From Victivallales bacterium (lineage in GTDB: Bacteria; Verrucomicrobiota; Lentisphaeria; Oligosphaerales; Oligosphaeraceae): DNA of 64,000 nt. The position numbers and the translations under genes were made by a program. The notes below the pieces were generated by a model, which searched no databases, was not told the DNA's origin, and saw nothing but the letters and a program-made list of their open reading frames with translations. Where the stretch lies: assembly GCA_017417585.1 (NCBI GenBank), contig JAFPYX010000043.1, positions 1 to 64,000 on the forward strand, written 5' to 3'. This document shows, piece by piece, positions 1-8,374 of this stretch. Each line of letters starts with the position of its first letter. Positions within the stretch are counted from its first letter, which is position 1.

Positions 1-34
1 GGTTAGAGGTTAGAGGTCAGGGGGGTAGGGGTTA
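1..34. repeat. Purine-rich GGTTAGAG-type low-complexity repeat
   Basis: The window opens with two copies of a GGTTAGAG unit followed by degenerate G-rich sequence running up to the ribF start. The same unit forms the much longer array at 43887-44041, so this is a second copy of a dispersed simple repeat. It is cut by the window edge, so its full length is unknown. Confidence 0.6.
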
Positions 35-54
35 GGTCTCAAGTCTCAGGTTTC

Positions 55-1050
55 ATGTCCAAATTGAATCACAAAGAGCATATCTTAGTCAACCATCCGG
101 CAGAATTGTCCGCTTTTGGCAATCGCTGGGTGTTGGCATTGGGCACCTTCGACGGTGTTCATCTGGGACATCGTTCCGTTCTGAGGGAACTGCTGACGAT
201 GGCGGAGGAACTCTCGGCGTGTCCGGCGGTGATGTTTTTCGAACCGCTTCCGCGTCAGGTTTTGAATCCCACGCATCCGCCGAAACTGCTGAACACGTCG
301 GAGGAGAAGGTTCGGCTGATGTCCAGTTGCGGGGTAAGGACGTTTGTTCGCATGCCATTTGACCTCGCTCTCGCCTCGCTCTCGCCATCGGAGTTCCTTC
401 AGAAATACTTCTTCGAGGTTCCAGAATTGCAGTTGGTCGGGCTGTGCTGTGGCGAGGAGTGGCGCTTTGGGGCGCGGAACGCAGGGGATGTGGCGTTGCT
501 GCAGCAACTGGTGACGCCTCATGGCGTTGAGGTCAGAGCGGTTCCGCCGGTGGTGTTGGACAACGAGAAAATCTCCTCCAGCCGCATCCGCGAGGCGGTG
601 GCGAGGGGCGATCTGGCATTGGCGGAGAAGATGCTCGGTCGGCCTTACGACATCGAGGGCGTGGTTTCCCACGGAGCCGGAGTTGCCTCCACAAAACTGC
701 ATACCCCTACTGCGAATTTGGTGGACGAACGGTTGCAGCTGCCGCCATACGGGGTCTATGCGGCGCATACGAATCTAGGAGAGGGCGCCGAATGGCCTGG
801 AATCGTCTATATCGGCGATGCGCCGACCTTGCGAGGGGATGGAGTCGACCATCCGGTAGTTGAGCTGCATCTCTTTGATTTTCATGGTGATCTCTATGGA
901 AGGCGACTCCGCGTGATACCCGTGGAGTTCCTGCGCGAGAGCCGAGTCTTCCCGTCCGCAGAAGCGCTTCAGGCTCAGATTCGACAGGATTTGGCAAATG
1001 CGCGGGCGGCGATTTCCCGATCGCATGCGAGCGAGAACCGAGGGTACTAA
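55..1050 (+). CDS. ribF: Bifunctional riboflavin kinase / FAD synthetase
   Basis: Converts riboflavin to FMN and FMN to FAD in the cytoplasm. The 331-aa protein has the normal two-domain layout. The N-terminal nucleotidyltransferase domain carries GTFDGVHLGH at residues 30-39 and an SSSRIR motif near 180. The C-terminal flavokinase domain carries the PTANL motif near residue 218; the usual GxPTAN context is present but its preceding glycine-rich stretch is atypical (ASTKLHTPTAN). The ATG at 55 is the first start in frame and follows the G-rich repeat that opens the window, with no clear Shine-Dalgarno sequence. Its stop lies 1 bp before the aroE start, so the two are probably cotranscribed. 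Confidence 0.93.
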   Translation: MSKLNHKEHILVNHPAELSAFGNRWVLALGTFDGVHLGHRSVLRELLTMAEELSACPAVMFFEPLPRQVLNPTHPPKLLNTSEEKVRLMSSCGVRTFVRMPFDLALASLSPSEFLQKYFFEVPELQLVGLCCGEEWRFGARNAGDVALLQQLVTPHGVEVRAVPPVVLDNEKISSSRIREAVARGDLALAEKMLGRPYDIEGVVSHGAGVASTKLHTPTANLVDERLQLPPYGVYAAHTNLGEGAEWPGIVYIGDAPTLRGDGVDHPVVELHLFDFHGDLYGRRLRVIPVEFLRESRVFPSAEALQAQIRQDLANARAAISRSHASENRGY

Positions 1051-1051
1051 T

Positions 1052-1882
1052 ATGCTAAAATATGCGGTCATCGGCTATCCCGTGAAGCACTCGAAGTCGC
1101 CGTCGATGCAGTTGGCTGGCTTCCATGCGCTTGGCATTGATGCCACCTACGAAAAGATCGAAGTCGCGCCCGGAGAACTTCCCGAAGTTGTGCGGCGATT
1201 CGTCAAGGAGGGCTACTCTGGCTGGAATATCACCGTGCCCTACAAGGAGGAAATCATCCCGCTGGTGGAGGTCGTCGGCGAGGAGGCACTTGCCGCGCAC
1301 AGCGTGAACACGGTCGTGAATCGCGACGGACGGCTGCTGGGATACTCCACGGACGGATATGGCGTGGCGCAGGCACTTCGCCATGACTTCGGTTTGACGG
1401 CTCAGCCAGCACGGCAGGTATATCTTGGCGCGGGCGGCGCGGCGCGGGCGGCGGCGGTCTATGCGGCGCGTCATGGTGCGAAGTACATTACGCTGGCGAA
1501 TCGAACTGCCGCGAACGCCGATAGGATTGCCGCGTTGATTCGGAATGCCGCGCCAGAGTGCAAGGTCGTGGTGACTCCGCTGGCGGACTGCGAAGAATTG
1601 CGGATGGCCTTGACGGAGGCGGAGCTGGTTTTGCAATGCACCTCTTTGGGGCTGCATGAAGGGGATTCCATGCCCGTGCCGCCGGAGTGGATTCCTGCTT
1701 CCACGCCGGTCTTCGATTTCGTGTACACGCCGTCGCAATTCAAGGAGCGTCTAGCCGCGCAAGGAAACCGTGTCTCGAATGGCCTGGAGATGCTTCTCCA
1801 ACAGGGCTGCAAGAGCTTTGAACTTTGGACGGGACAGCACGCGCCTATTGAGGCGATGCGAAGGGCACTCTATCAAAATTAG
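1052..1882 (+). CDS. aroE: Shikimate dehydrogenase
   Basis: Reduces 3-dehydroshikimate to shikimate with NADPH in aromatic amino acid synthesis. The start at 1052 gives 276 aa, the usual family length; an upstream in-frame ATG at 998 would overlap ribF and add an unconserved tail. Visible hallmarks are the substrate-binding HSKSPSM near residues 13-19, ITVPYK with the catalytic lysine near residue 67, STDGYG, the GAGGAARA nucleotide-binding loop, and the C-terminal NGLEMLLQQG signature. It follows ribF by one base. Confidence 0.94.
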   Translation: MLKYAVIGYPVKHSKSPSMQLAGFHALGIDATYEKIEVAPGELPEVVRRFVKEGYSGWNITVPYKEEIIPLVEVVGEEALAAHSVNTVVNRDGRLLGYSTDGYGVAQALRHDFGLTAQPARQVYLGAGGAARAAAVYAARHGAKYITLANRTAANADRIAALIRNAAPECKVVVTPLADCEELRMALTEAELVLQCTSLGLHEGDSMPVPPEWIPASTPVFDFVYTPSQFKERLAAQGNRVSNGLEMLLQQGCKSFELWTGQHAPIEAMRRALYQN

Positions 1883-1926
1883 CAATTGGCAATTTTAGGT
1901 TTATGCTTTATATAGTTAGTTGAATT

Positions 1927-2874
1927 ATGACGAACCTTCTTGTCACCATCTTTCCACTGTGCGCGGTGTTGTTCTCGGTGTTCGCGTTCGTTTTTCCGCA
2001 ATTGCTTACGCCGCTCAGTTCTTTGATTGAACCACTGCTGGGCGTAATCATGCTGGGGATGGGGACCTCGCTTGCGGTGGATGACTTTGCACGCGCCGTG
2101 CGGCGTCCGAAAGCGGTGCTGATTGGGATGGCGTTGCAGTTTTTGCTGATGCCCTTGCTTGCCTACGGAATCGGCCTGGCTTTGCGGTTGCCGAAGGAAC
2201 AGTTCATCGGGCTGGTGATGGTCGGCACGGTGGCAGGCGGGACCGCCTCGAATGTCATCGCATATCTGGCGGGCGGAGACGTCGCCCTCTCCATCACCAT
2301 GACCGCGTGCTCCACCGTCGCGGGAATTTTCCTGACGCCGTTGCTTTCATCGCTCTATCTCGGACATGCCGTCCAAGTGCCGGCGTGGGACATGTTCAAG
2401 AGCATCCTGGTGGTGGTCGCCTTGCCGGTGAGTCTTGGGTTGATCATCAACCGCCTGTGCCGCAAGCATTCGGATATCTTGGCGAAGTTGTGCCCCATCG
2501 TCTCGGTGGTGGGCATTGTGCTGGTGATTGGCATTGTCGTGGCGTTGAACCGCGAGAATCTTCATCAATGTGGTTGGCTGGTGATTCTGGCGGTCATCCT
2601 GCATAACGACGCGGGACTGGCGTCGGGATATCTCTTCGCGAAGCTCTTCCGTTGCGACCGCAAGACCGCCATCACCATCGCCATTGAGGTCGGGATGCAG
2701 AACTCCGGGCTGGCCGCCGCGCTCGCCACGAAATTCTTTGACGTCGCCGCCGCGTTGCCCGGGGCGATTTTCAGCGTCTGGCACAATATCTCTGGGGCGA
2801 TATTGGCGGGAGTTGTCCAACGGAAGAATAAATTGTCCAAAGGGGTTGCATCCAACGATGTGGCATCTCGTTAG
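1927..2874 (+). CDS. Bile acid:sodium symporter family (BASS) transporter
   Basis: A 315-aa integral membrane protein with about nine to ten hydrophobic segments spanning nearly its whole length. The pattern GVIMLGMGTSLAVDDF followed by a positively charged loop and the GTVAGGTASNVIAYLAGGD stretch is characteristic of the BASS/SBF fold (YocS/PanS-like), which moves small organic anions with sodium. The substrate cannot be read from sequence. Its stop overlaps by 4 bp the stop of the convergent Nudix gene, so there is no room for an intergenic terminator between the two. Confidence 0.85.
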   Translation: MTNLLVTIFPLCAVLFSVFAFVFPQLLTPLSSLIEPLLGVIMLGMGTSLAVDDFARAVRRPKAVLIGMALQFLLMPLLAYGIGLALRLPKEQFIGLVMVGTVAGGTASNVIAYLAGGDVALSITMTACSTVAGIFLTPLLSSLYLGHAVQVPAWDMFKSILVVVALPVSLGLIINRLCRKHSDILAKLCPIVSVVGIVLVIGIVVALNRENLHQCGWLVILAVILHNDAGLASGYLFAKLFRCDRKTAITIAIEVGMQNSGLAAALATKFFDVAAALPGAIFSVWHNISGAILAGVVQRKNKLSKGVASNDVASR

Positions 2875-3371
2875 AAAATATCTCTGGTTCGCAGTTCGGC
2901 GAGTTCGCGGCGGAGATTGGGCGTAAAGTCGTCAACGTGGGTTGCGAGTTCCTCGCGGGTGAAGAAGCGCACCTCGTCGATCTCCTCCTGCTGGAAACGG
3001 AACGGCCCTTCGGAGACGAGCAGGAACACGCCGACATTCTCGGACTCGATTTCATTGCGGATTTCCGTGCGGAATAGGAACTCCAGCGGGAGGTCGCGGG
3101 GGAGGCCGAGTTCCTCGGACATTTCGCGGCGCGCACCGTCCTCGTAGGATTCTCCGTGGGCGAGGTGCCCGCCGACAGCGGTGTCCCACTTGCCAGGCTG
3201 GATGTCCTTGGTGAATGAGCGTTTCTGCAGGAGAATGCGCTGCCCGTCGGGGTGGAGTACCACGACATGTGCGGTTCTGTGGACCAGACTGGGGTCGCCA
3301 TGGCAACGGGAGCGTGGCGCAGTGCCAATGACCCGGTCATGCTCATCGACGATATCGAAGTATTCTTCCAT
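2871..3371 (-). CDS. Nudix hydrolase (possible isopentenyl-diphosphate isomerase-like)
   Basis: A 166-aa Nudix protein. The Nudix box is complete: GGHLAHGES, then ARREMSEELGL, giving the metal-binding REXXEE core near residues 82-90. The N-terminus EYFDIVDEHDRVIGTAPRSRCH and the VHRTAHVVVLHPDGQ stretch resemble the IPP isomerase/YfcD-type Nudix branch, which acts on diphosphate-containing small molecules. The exact substrate is not predictable. It converges on the transporter gene with a 4-bp overlap of stop codons. Confidence 0.85.
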   Translation of the reverse strand: MEEYFDIVDEHDRVIGTAPRSRCHGDPSLVHRTAHVVVLHPDGQRILLQKRSFTKDIQPGKWDTAVGGHLAHGESYEDGARREMSEELGLPRDLPLEFLFRTEIRNEIESENVGVFLLVSEGPFRFQQEEIDEVRFFTREELATHVDDFTPNLRRELAELRTRDIF

Positions 3372-3428
3372 ACTGTCGGTTCATTTTCAAATGAAGCCTG
3401 AAGTCAAGTGTGCCTGACTCTTCAAGGA

Positions 3429-3462
3429 AAAACCCTCGCCGATTCCAGTCGGCGAGGGTTTT
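3429..3462 (-). terminator. Intrinsic terminator, probably bidirectional
   Basis: A perfect 12-bp stem (3431-3442 paired with 3449-3460) with a 6-nt loop. On the minus strand the stem is followed by five T residues, and on the plus strand by TTTTAT. It lies downstream of the minus-strand gene 3579-4307 and upstream of the Nudix gene, so it should insulate the Nudix gene from the upstream gene. Confidence 0.85.
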
Positions 3463-3488
3463 ATATCAACGAATGAAAGAATTAACGC

Positions 3489-3563
3489 CTACGCCTTTCT
3501 GGTATTCTCTTCGATTTGGATAAGCAGGGAAACCATGGCTAGACAGAGGATGGCGAAGAACAT
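3489..3563 (-). CDS. Possible 24-aa hydrophobic peptide
   Basis: A short frame from ATG at 3563 to TAG at 3489 encodes a hydrophobic N-terminal segment (MFFAILCLAMVSLLIQI) and a charged tail (EENTRKA). This is the composition of a single-pass small membrane peptide. It sits between the end of the 242-aa membrane protein gene and the terminator at 3431-3460, so it would be in the same transcript. A 7-bp perfect hairpin (3565-3580) directly precedes its start and overlaps the stop of the upstream gene. No convincing ribosome-binding site is seen, so this could be chance. Confidence 0.3.
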   Translation of the reverse strand: MFFAILCLAMVSLLIQIEENTRKA

Positions 3564-3578
3564 GAGTCCCGCACGGGA

Positions 3579-4307
3579 CTAGGCGCGCATCTTGGTCATC
3601 TGGGCCTCGGCGACTTTCTCCTCCAAAACCTCTTGATTGGCCTCATACATTTCCATGTATACATCCACAAGGAATTCCATTTCAATCTGATTGTTGTTCT
3701 TCTTATTCCACTTTGTGGCAGCTTTCATGAAATCACGCAAGCCATTGATGAAACCCTTTCGGTCTGACTTGGCGAGTTCGCAAAGGTCAGAAACCAATTT
3801 GTCTTCAAGTTCAATTTCTTTTTCACGGTCACCCAATTGGGCGTCTTTGATGATGGCCTCAATCTGGTCTTCGAACTTTTTCCGCACTTCCTTGTATTCC
3901 TCGAAGGTTTTCCTTGGGGTGGAAATATCATCTTCCGCATCATTGTTCTCGACTAATTTCGCAGTGAAACGCGGGATTTCAATGGAAGGCTTTCCCTTGA
4001 AGAAACCATAAACCAACGAACAGACCATGATGATAAGACAGATGCAGATCACCAAAGACGAGAAAAGCTTGAAAAATTTGAAGACCTTCGGCAGGAATTT
4101 GTTCGCCAGTTTGTCTGCTTGGCCAACGCCACATTGGGCCATTGCCATACCTTGCCGCAGCGTGTTAGCGGCCTGGTTTGGCACGCTCTGGTCTTGGTTC
4201 TGTTCTGCGCTGTTTTCCTGTTCTGCGCTGTTTTCCTGTTCTGCGCTGTTTTCCTGTTCGGGAGCGGCAAGGGTGGGCTCTTCTTGAGGATTAAAATCTT
4301 CTGACAT
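3579..4307 (-). CDS. Hypothetical single-pass membrane protein with EQENSA repeats
   Basis: The 242-aa product begins with an acidic Gln/Glu/Asn-rich tail containing three tandem EQENSA units (encoded by an 18-bp DNA repeat at about 4201-4257). One transmembrane segment follows near residues 77-104 (LVICICLIIMVCSLVYGFF), then a charged, helical C-terminal half rich in Glu/Lys. A good Shine-Dalgarno sequence (AAGGAG) lies about 7 bp before the ATG. I recognise no family. It is the outermost minus-strand gene of the accessory island and lies downstream of the kinase gene with about 230 bp between them, so it probably has its own promoter. Confidence 0.75.
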   Translation of the reverse strand: MSEDFNPQEEPTLAAPEQENSAEQENSAEQENSAEQNQDQSVPNQAANTLRQGMAMAQCGVGQADKLANKFLPKVFKFFKLFSSLVICICLIIMVCSLVYGFFKGKPSIEIPRFTAKLVENNDAEDDISTPRKTFEEYKEVRKKFEDQIEAIIKDAQLGDREKEIELEDKLVSDLCELAKSDRKGFINGLRDFMKAATKWNKKNNNQIEMEFLVDVYMEMYEANQEVLEEKVAEAQMTKMRA

Positions 4308-4365
4308 GAAAAAACTCCTTAAAAGTTAACAAATGAACAATTGACGGGGAAAAAAAAGTTGACTT

Positions 4366-4394
4366 TTTATATACGCAGAAAATTTGCAAAACAA
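4366..4394 (-). promoter_or_regulatory. Candidate sigma70-type promoter for the 242-aa membrane protein
   Basis: On the minus strand, TTGTTT (4389-4394) and TATAAA (4366-4371) are separated by exactly 17 bp, about 60 bp upstream of the ATG at 4307. The match is by eye only, in an AT-rich stretch, so it is tentative. The rest of 4395-4538 shows no gene. Confidence 0.3.
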
Positions 4395-4538
4395 TCAGGA
4401 AATACTTTGGAGAGGTGGGATACCCCAGAGGCCATAGCGTTATCCCCTGTTTGGGTTCAAAATATACTTGCCGACTTTAATATAATACCATGAAAGCAGT
4501 CTTCAAGTGTGGGTGAAGTCAATCCTTCTGTTAGACTC

Positions 4539-7322
4539 TCAAATTTCCACGAGGAAATAGTCAACGCCATGCGCCTTGACAAGGCGTCCGTTTTGCGCGG
4601 CCAGGACGCAGAGGAGGCGTGCGTGGTAGGTCAACAGCGTATTGTATTCTGGTTTCGGGGCTTGGAAATCGAAAAGCGTGCCATCGGGCTGTTCCCAATG
4701 GGAATAGAAGGGAATGGGTCCGAGGGCACAGGTTGCCTCGTCGGGAAAATGTTCAAGGAGAGCCGTGAGAACCTCCGGTCGATAGTCGAGCGTGGGCTGT
4801 TTCACTCCAAGGAACTGTGCGAACGTCCGGATGGCATAGGGCGTGATGGGTGCCCGGCAGACGGCGAGGCGATGCCCATCGAGTTCAAAGGAACTGATGG
4901 CCGCATGTTGGAGGAAAGTGGTGGCACGTCGGTCAAAGGCTTCCTGGGAATCCCATTTCAATAGCACAATGGGGGCGATCATAGTTGCGATGACGGGAGT
5001 GAGGCCGGTGGCGGAGGCATCGAGGCAGGTGCGTTGGTCGGTGGCTGGCTTGAGCCGTGGGTCCTCGCAACGGCCGTTGTCTTCAAGGCCGCGCCAGGCA
5101 TCATCGTGAAAGTGTATGGCGAGATGGCATGGATAGTCCGTGACGAGTCCGAGTTCGCGGTAGATTTGCGGCAGTTTCGGGAGGTCGTCGATGTCGGGGA
5201 GGGTGGCGCCGCAATCGTGAGCGAGCTGGACGGCATTTTCCCAGGTGAGATTTGCCTGGATGGTGGTGAAACCCGCGTAGATGGCGCCGTCGATGGCGGC
5301 CATGCGGATTTCAGGACCGCGGTACCAGTGGGTTGAATAGTAATCCGGTGGCGTTGGAGCAAGGACGAGGCGGAAGCCGACGCCCCAGCGGTAGCCCTGG
5401 TCGGGGAAGTAGTCGAAGCGATTTGCGACCGAAGTGGTGTCGCAACGGTAGTCGGCGCCGCGAGCGACGAGGGCCCCGGCGTATTTCGGCGGCATTTCAG
5501 GGTAGGGCATGTTCATTTCGGCCAGATTGTCGTCCAAATTGAAAACACCGAATGAATTGGGCGAACCGGAACCGGTCGTAGGCGCAGGCTCGTGTGAGGG
5601 GATTTCACGGGAAGTCGGCGGCGTGGAGGACCACCCGTCCAAGGCGACGAACTCCCATTCGGCTTCGGTTGGCGGGCGGATGGCGTAGCCAGGTGGAAGT
5701 TCGTGATCCCCTGCAAAGTCGGTGTTGAGAGAATGGCAGAAGAGTAATGCGTCATTCCAGGTGAGGTATTCGGCGGCCTGGGACGGGAAGGAACGTTGCA
5801 ACGACGATTTCGTGAGATGGCTGAAAAGGGCTCCACTGACCTCGGTGGTGGACATCCAATAGGGATATTCGATAGTCTGCGTGGAGCCTGTGGTGGGCGA
5901 ATGGAAACTGCCCGGTGGGATAAATGCCATTCTGAAAACATAGGACTTGAGGTCTTCGAATGTCCTGCCCAGATGTGGTGAATCTAGTGTCCCGAAGGCA
6001 AGCGAGTCGAGGTCCAGATGTTCTTCGAGACGTTGGCGTTGCGCAGATGGTAGGAAGCCGCCCAACGGGGAGGCAAGATAGCCCCAGCCTTTGCCGACGC
6101 GTTGGAAGTCAGGCGGGGTATTGTCGTCGAAGACGGGGAGATGCCGGAGGGACACTTCCACAAGGGTTTGGTGGCATTCATTTAGCAAATGCTCTGCGGA
6201 TAAATTGTCGGATTCTGTCAATAATTGCCGTGCCTTGTCCAACTTGGGCTGAACAGCTTCTTCCCCCAGCAAATTCAGCTGCCGGTCAAGGGCCGGCGCC
6301 TCGCGTTCCAGCAACTCCAGCTGCTGAAGGAGCCGTGTGCGCCACGCAGCCTTTTCCTTGTCCATAAGTCGGCGTGTGGAAATCACGAAGCGTTCTTTTG
6401 CCGTGAGCAGGCTCCTGCTGGCGAAGCCCATCGCCAGCAGGAGAATGAGTAGCGCCAGCGCCTGGACGAAGGAGGTGATGACTTGGCGCCGAAAGGCAGG
6501 GCGCAGCACGAAGTGGTCCCGGAAGCGTCGAATGGCGCCATGTTGTTGGATGGCCTTCGGCAGCGCAATGTACGCCTGTTGGCAGTTCTGGCAGCGCAGC
6601 TCCGGGTTTGAGTTGCACAGGCGCATGAGCGGCCGGCAAAGCTGGTAGAGTTCGTCCACAGGAACGTCGGTGGGCTGCTCTGGATAGAGTTCAGGGGAGT
6701 TTCCGGTGACGGCTCGGTAGAGGACCTTCCCCAGTGCATAAAGATCGGTGGCGGGCGAGGCCTTGGTGCCGTTGAGAAGTTCCGGTGCGAGGTAGCCTGG
6801 GGTTCCGGCGATGGAGATGGATTGGTTGACGGCGCGTATGAGGCCGGGATCGGCCAATTTGGGAACACCATTCACGAAGATGATGTTCTCGGGCTTGATG
6901 TCCCGGTGGAGCATTCCCGCGTTGTGGAGGACTTCAAGTCCTTCCAGGAGCGCGTGTCCCAGTTCAAGCGCTTCTGAAGCCGAAATGCGTTTGGTTTTGC
7001 GGAGACGCTCGGCGAGGGTGTCGGGGCGGTATTCGCCGGGGGCGGCAGCGGCATTGTCGGCGGCCTCCATTACATAGAAGAGCCGTCCATCGTCAAAGCC
7101 GCAGTGATGGATTTGGAGGAGCGTGGAGGGCCGTGCTGTCAGCGCCATGTAGTTTCGCAGTCCTTTCAGCTCATAGTCGCCGGCCTCTGCGGTGGCCATA
7201 TATTTGATTGCGACGCGGTGCCCGAGGGCGTCGTTTCCCAGGAATACCGTCCCATAGGCACCCTTGCCGCATTCGACTAGGATGTCATAGCCCGCGAAGG
7301 ATGAGCCGGGAACGGGAATCAT
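4539..7322 (-). CDS. Ser/Thr protein kinase with transmembrane segment and C-terminal FGE/SUMF1-like domain
   Basis: A 927-aa protein when started at 7322, where its ATG overlaps the sigma-factor stop as ATGA; the longer frame to 7544 would lie inside the sigma gene. Residues about 12-270 form a Hanks-type kinase: GKGAYGTVFLG loop (19-29), catalytic Lys40, HRDIKPEN near 138 and GTPGYLAPE near 170. The metal-binding DFG is DPG (KLADPGLIR). A hydrophobic segment near 280-305 should place the kinase in the cytoplasm. After a coiled region, residues about 460-655 form an FGE-sulfatase (C-type-lectin-like) domain with PPTEAEWEF and GVGFRLVL, presumably extracytoplasmic. The last about 270 residues, with TWENAVQLAHDCGATLPDIDD, may be a second related fold. 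Kinase-FGE fusions are frequent in PVC bacteria; coupling to a sigma factor suggests envelope-to-transcription signalling. Confidence 0.88.
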   Translation of the reverse strand: MIPVPGSSFAGYDILVECGKGAYGTVFLGNDALGHRVAIKYMATAEAGDYELKGLRNYMALTARPSTLLQIHHCGFDDGRLFYVMEAADNAAAAPGEYRPDTLAERLRKTKRISASEALELGHALLEGLEVLHNAGMLHRDIKPENIIFVNGVPKLADPGLIRAVNQSISIAGTPGYLAPELLNGTKASPATDLYALGKVLYRAVTGNSPELYPEQPTDVPVDELYQLCRPLMRLCNSNPELRCQNCQQAYIALPKAIQQHGAIRRFRDHFVLRPAFRRQVITSFVQALALLILLLAMGFASRSLLTAKERFVISTRRLMDKEKAAWRTRLLQQLELLEREAPALDRQLNLLGEEAVQPKLDKARQLLTESDNLSAEHLLNECHQTLVEVSLRHLPVFDDNTPPDFQRVGKGWGYLASPLGGFLPSAQRQRLEEHLDLDSLAFGTLDSPHLGRTFEDLKSYVFRMAFIPPGSFHSPTTGSTQTIEYPYWMSTTEVSGALFSHLTKSSLQRSFPSQAAEYLTWNDALLFCHSLNTDFAGDHELPPGYAIRPPTEAEWEFVALDGWSSTPPTSREIPSHEPAPTTGSGSPNSFGVFNLDDNLAEMNMPYPEMPPKYAGALVARGADYRCDTTSVANRFDYFPDQGYRWGVGFRLVLAPTPPDYYSTHWYRGPEIRMAAIDGAIYAGFTTIQANLTWENAVQLAHDCGATLPDIDDLPKLPQIYRELGLVTDYPCHLAIHFHDDAWRGLEDNGRCEDPRLKPATDQRTCLDASATGLTPVIATMIAPIVLLKWDSQEAFDRRATTFLQHAAISSFELDGHRLAVCRAPITPYAIRTFAQFLGVKQPTLDYRPEVLTALLEHFPDEATCALGPIPFYSHWEQPDGTLFDFQAPKPEYNTLLTYHARLLCVLAAQNGRLVKAHGVDYFLVEI

Positions 7323-7903
7323 GGATGGTCCAGTTCCTTCTTCAGCCGCTCGACAGCCTCCTTCAGACGCTGGGTGATTCGGCTGGAGGAGAGATAGACC
7401 TTCTGCTCCGAAATGCCCAATGCCTCCGCGACCTCCTTGGCGGGGCGTTGCTGTCGGACATGGAACTCGAAGGCGAGGAAGGTGATGTCGTCGCAGCGCG
7501 AGCGCACCTCCGCCATCGCCTTTTCCAGAAGGAATTCCTCCCATTCGTGGTTCAGTTCCTCCGTGCCCCCGGACTCTTCGTCGGTGGCATTGTTGAAATG
7601 CCGTGTGGAAACCGATTGCTCGGCGGGGCGTTTGCGGATTAGGTCGATGGCGCAGTTATGGATGATTCGCCCCAGATAAGTGCGGAACCGGCCGAGTTCC
7701 GGGGTATACTTTTCAAGTGCATGGCGCTGGACCATGGCCACGCAGACATCCTGCTCCAGTTCGACGGTCTCCGGCTCCGTGAGGCGCTTTTTCCGCGCGA
7801 CCAGCCGGATCAGCGGGTTATAGGTGGCGCGGAATTCCTCCCAGGCGGAGTCCTGGTTCGCGTGCATGGCGTCAAGCAGGGATTTTCGAGTGGTGTAGGC
7901 CAT
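7319..7903 (-). CDS. ECF-like RNA polymerase sigma factor
   Basis: A 194-aa sigma-70-family protein from the ATG at 7903; the longer frame to 8056 adds a low-complexity stretch from the dispersed repeat at 7975-8000 and is unlikely to be translated. Region 2 is visible as RFRTYLGRIIHNCAIDLIRKR (two halves, near residues 83-103), and region 4 as the helix-turn-helix PAKEVAEALGISEQKVYLSSSRI near 155-180. It overlaps the downstream kinase gene by 4 bp (ATGA), so the two are translationally coupled. In planctomycete-type systems, ECF sigma factors encoded beside Ser/Thr kinases are controlled by phosphorylation. That this holds here is inference. Confidence 0.85.
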   Translation of the reverse strand: MAYTTRKSLLDAMHANQDSAWEEFRATYNPLIRLVARKKRLTEPETVELEQDVCVAMVQRHALEKYTPELGRFRTYLGRIIHNCAIDLIRKRPAEQSVSTRHFNNATDEESGGTEELNHEWEEFLLEKAMAEVRSRCDDITFLAFEFHVRQQRPAKEVAEALGISEQKVYLSSSRITQRLKEAVERLKKELDHP

Positions 7904-7977
7904 GATGAAGAGTCTCTCTTGGTATGGTTGGGCAATTGAATTGCTGCATACTATAATGACTTTGAGAAAAGGCGAGA

Positions 7978-8000
7978 GAAATATGAAATGCAAAATGTAA
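7978..8000. repeat. Short dispersed repeat, copy 1 (TTTTACATTTTGCATTTC on minus strand)
   Basis: An 18-bp motif upstream of the sigma-factor gene matches, at 16 of 18 positions, the sequence directly before the PP2C gene at 24714 (TTTTACATTTCGCATTTT). Both copies are read on the strand of the downstream gene. This can be a dispersed simple repeat or a shared control element; two copies are too few to decide. Confidence 0.4.
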
Positions 8001-8112
8001 AAAGTGAAACACCCCTGATAGATTCGGGGATTTTCTGCGTACATATCATATAGCATGCATCATGCATTTTGCGTGCCGTTGTTTTGGATCTGTCTTTTGG
8101 GAGTTCCTTACC

Positions 8113-8328
8113 ATGTTCAAGTATCATGAATTGGACCGAAGCGTCTGCCTGACCTGCCAGTACTTCAATGGCACGCGCAAACTTGAAGTCATTGGACGGC
8201 AACTCTTCATCGACTACGAAAAGACCACCGGGACCTGCAAGATCTGGCGCGACTTCCCTGTCATTTTCAATGCCCCTGGCGACCGTTGCAGCTGGTGCCA
8301 CTACAAACGCTGGATCGAACTGCCGTGA
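8113..8328 (+). CDS. Small Cys-rich putative metal-binding protein
   Basis: A 71-aa protein from ATG 8113, preceded by GGGAG at about 9 bp spacing; an upstream in-frame ATG at 8062 lacks such a site. It contains CLTC (near residue 12), a single Cys in TGTCKIW, and CSWC near residue 59, a spacing compatible with a zinc ribbon or similar metal site. No family is recognised. It begins the plus-strand cluster (8113-18095) that includes the TerB-like and dynamin-like genes, divergent from the sigma factor, with a 209-bp shared upstream region. Confidence 0.65.
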   Translation: MFKYHELDRSVCLTCQYFNGTRKLEVIGRQLFIDYEKTTGTCKIWRDFPVIFNAPGDRCSWCHYKRWIELP

Positions 8329-8374
8329 GGCTGGATTGACTTTTTGCACTGTTGATTGAAATGGAGGAATGTTC

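Noticed and set aside
7322..7544. Upstream extension of the kinase-FGE gene
   Set aside because: It lies inside the sigma-factor gene and has no conserved residues; the ATGA overlap at 7319-7322 gives a natural start.
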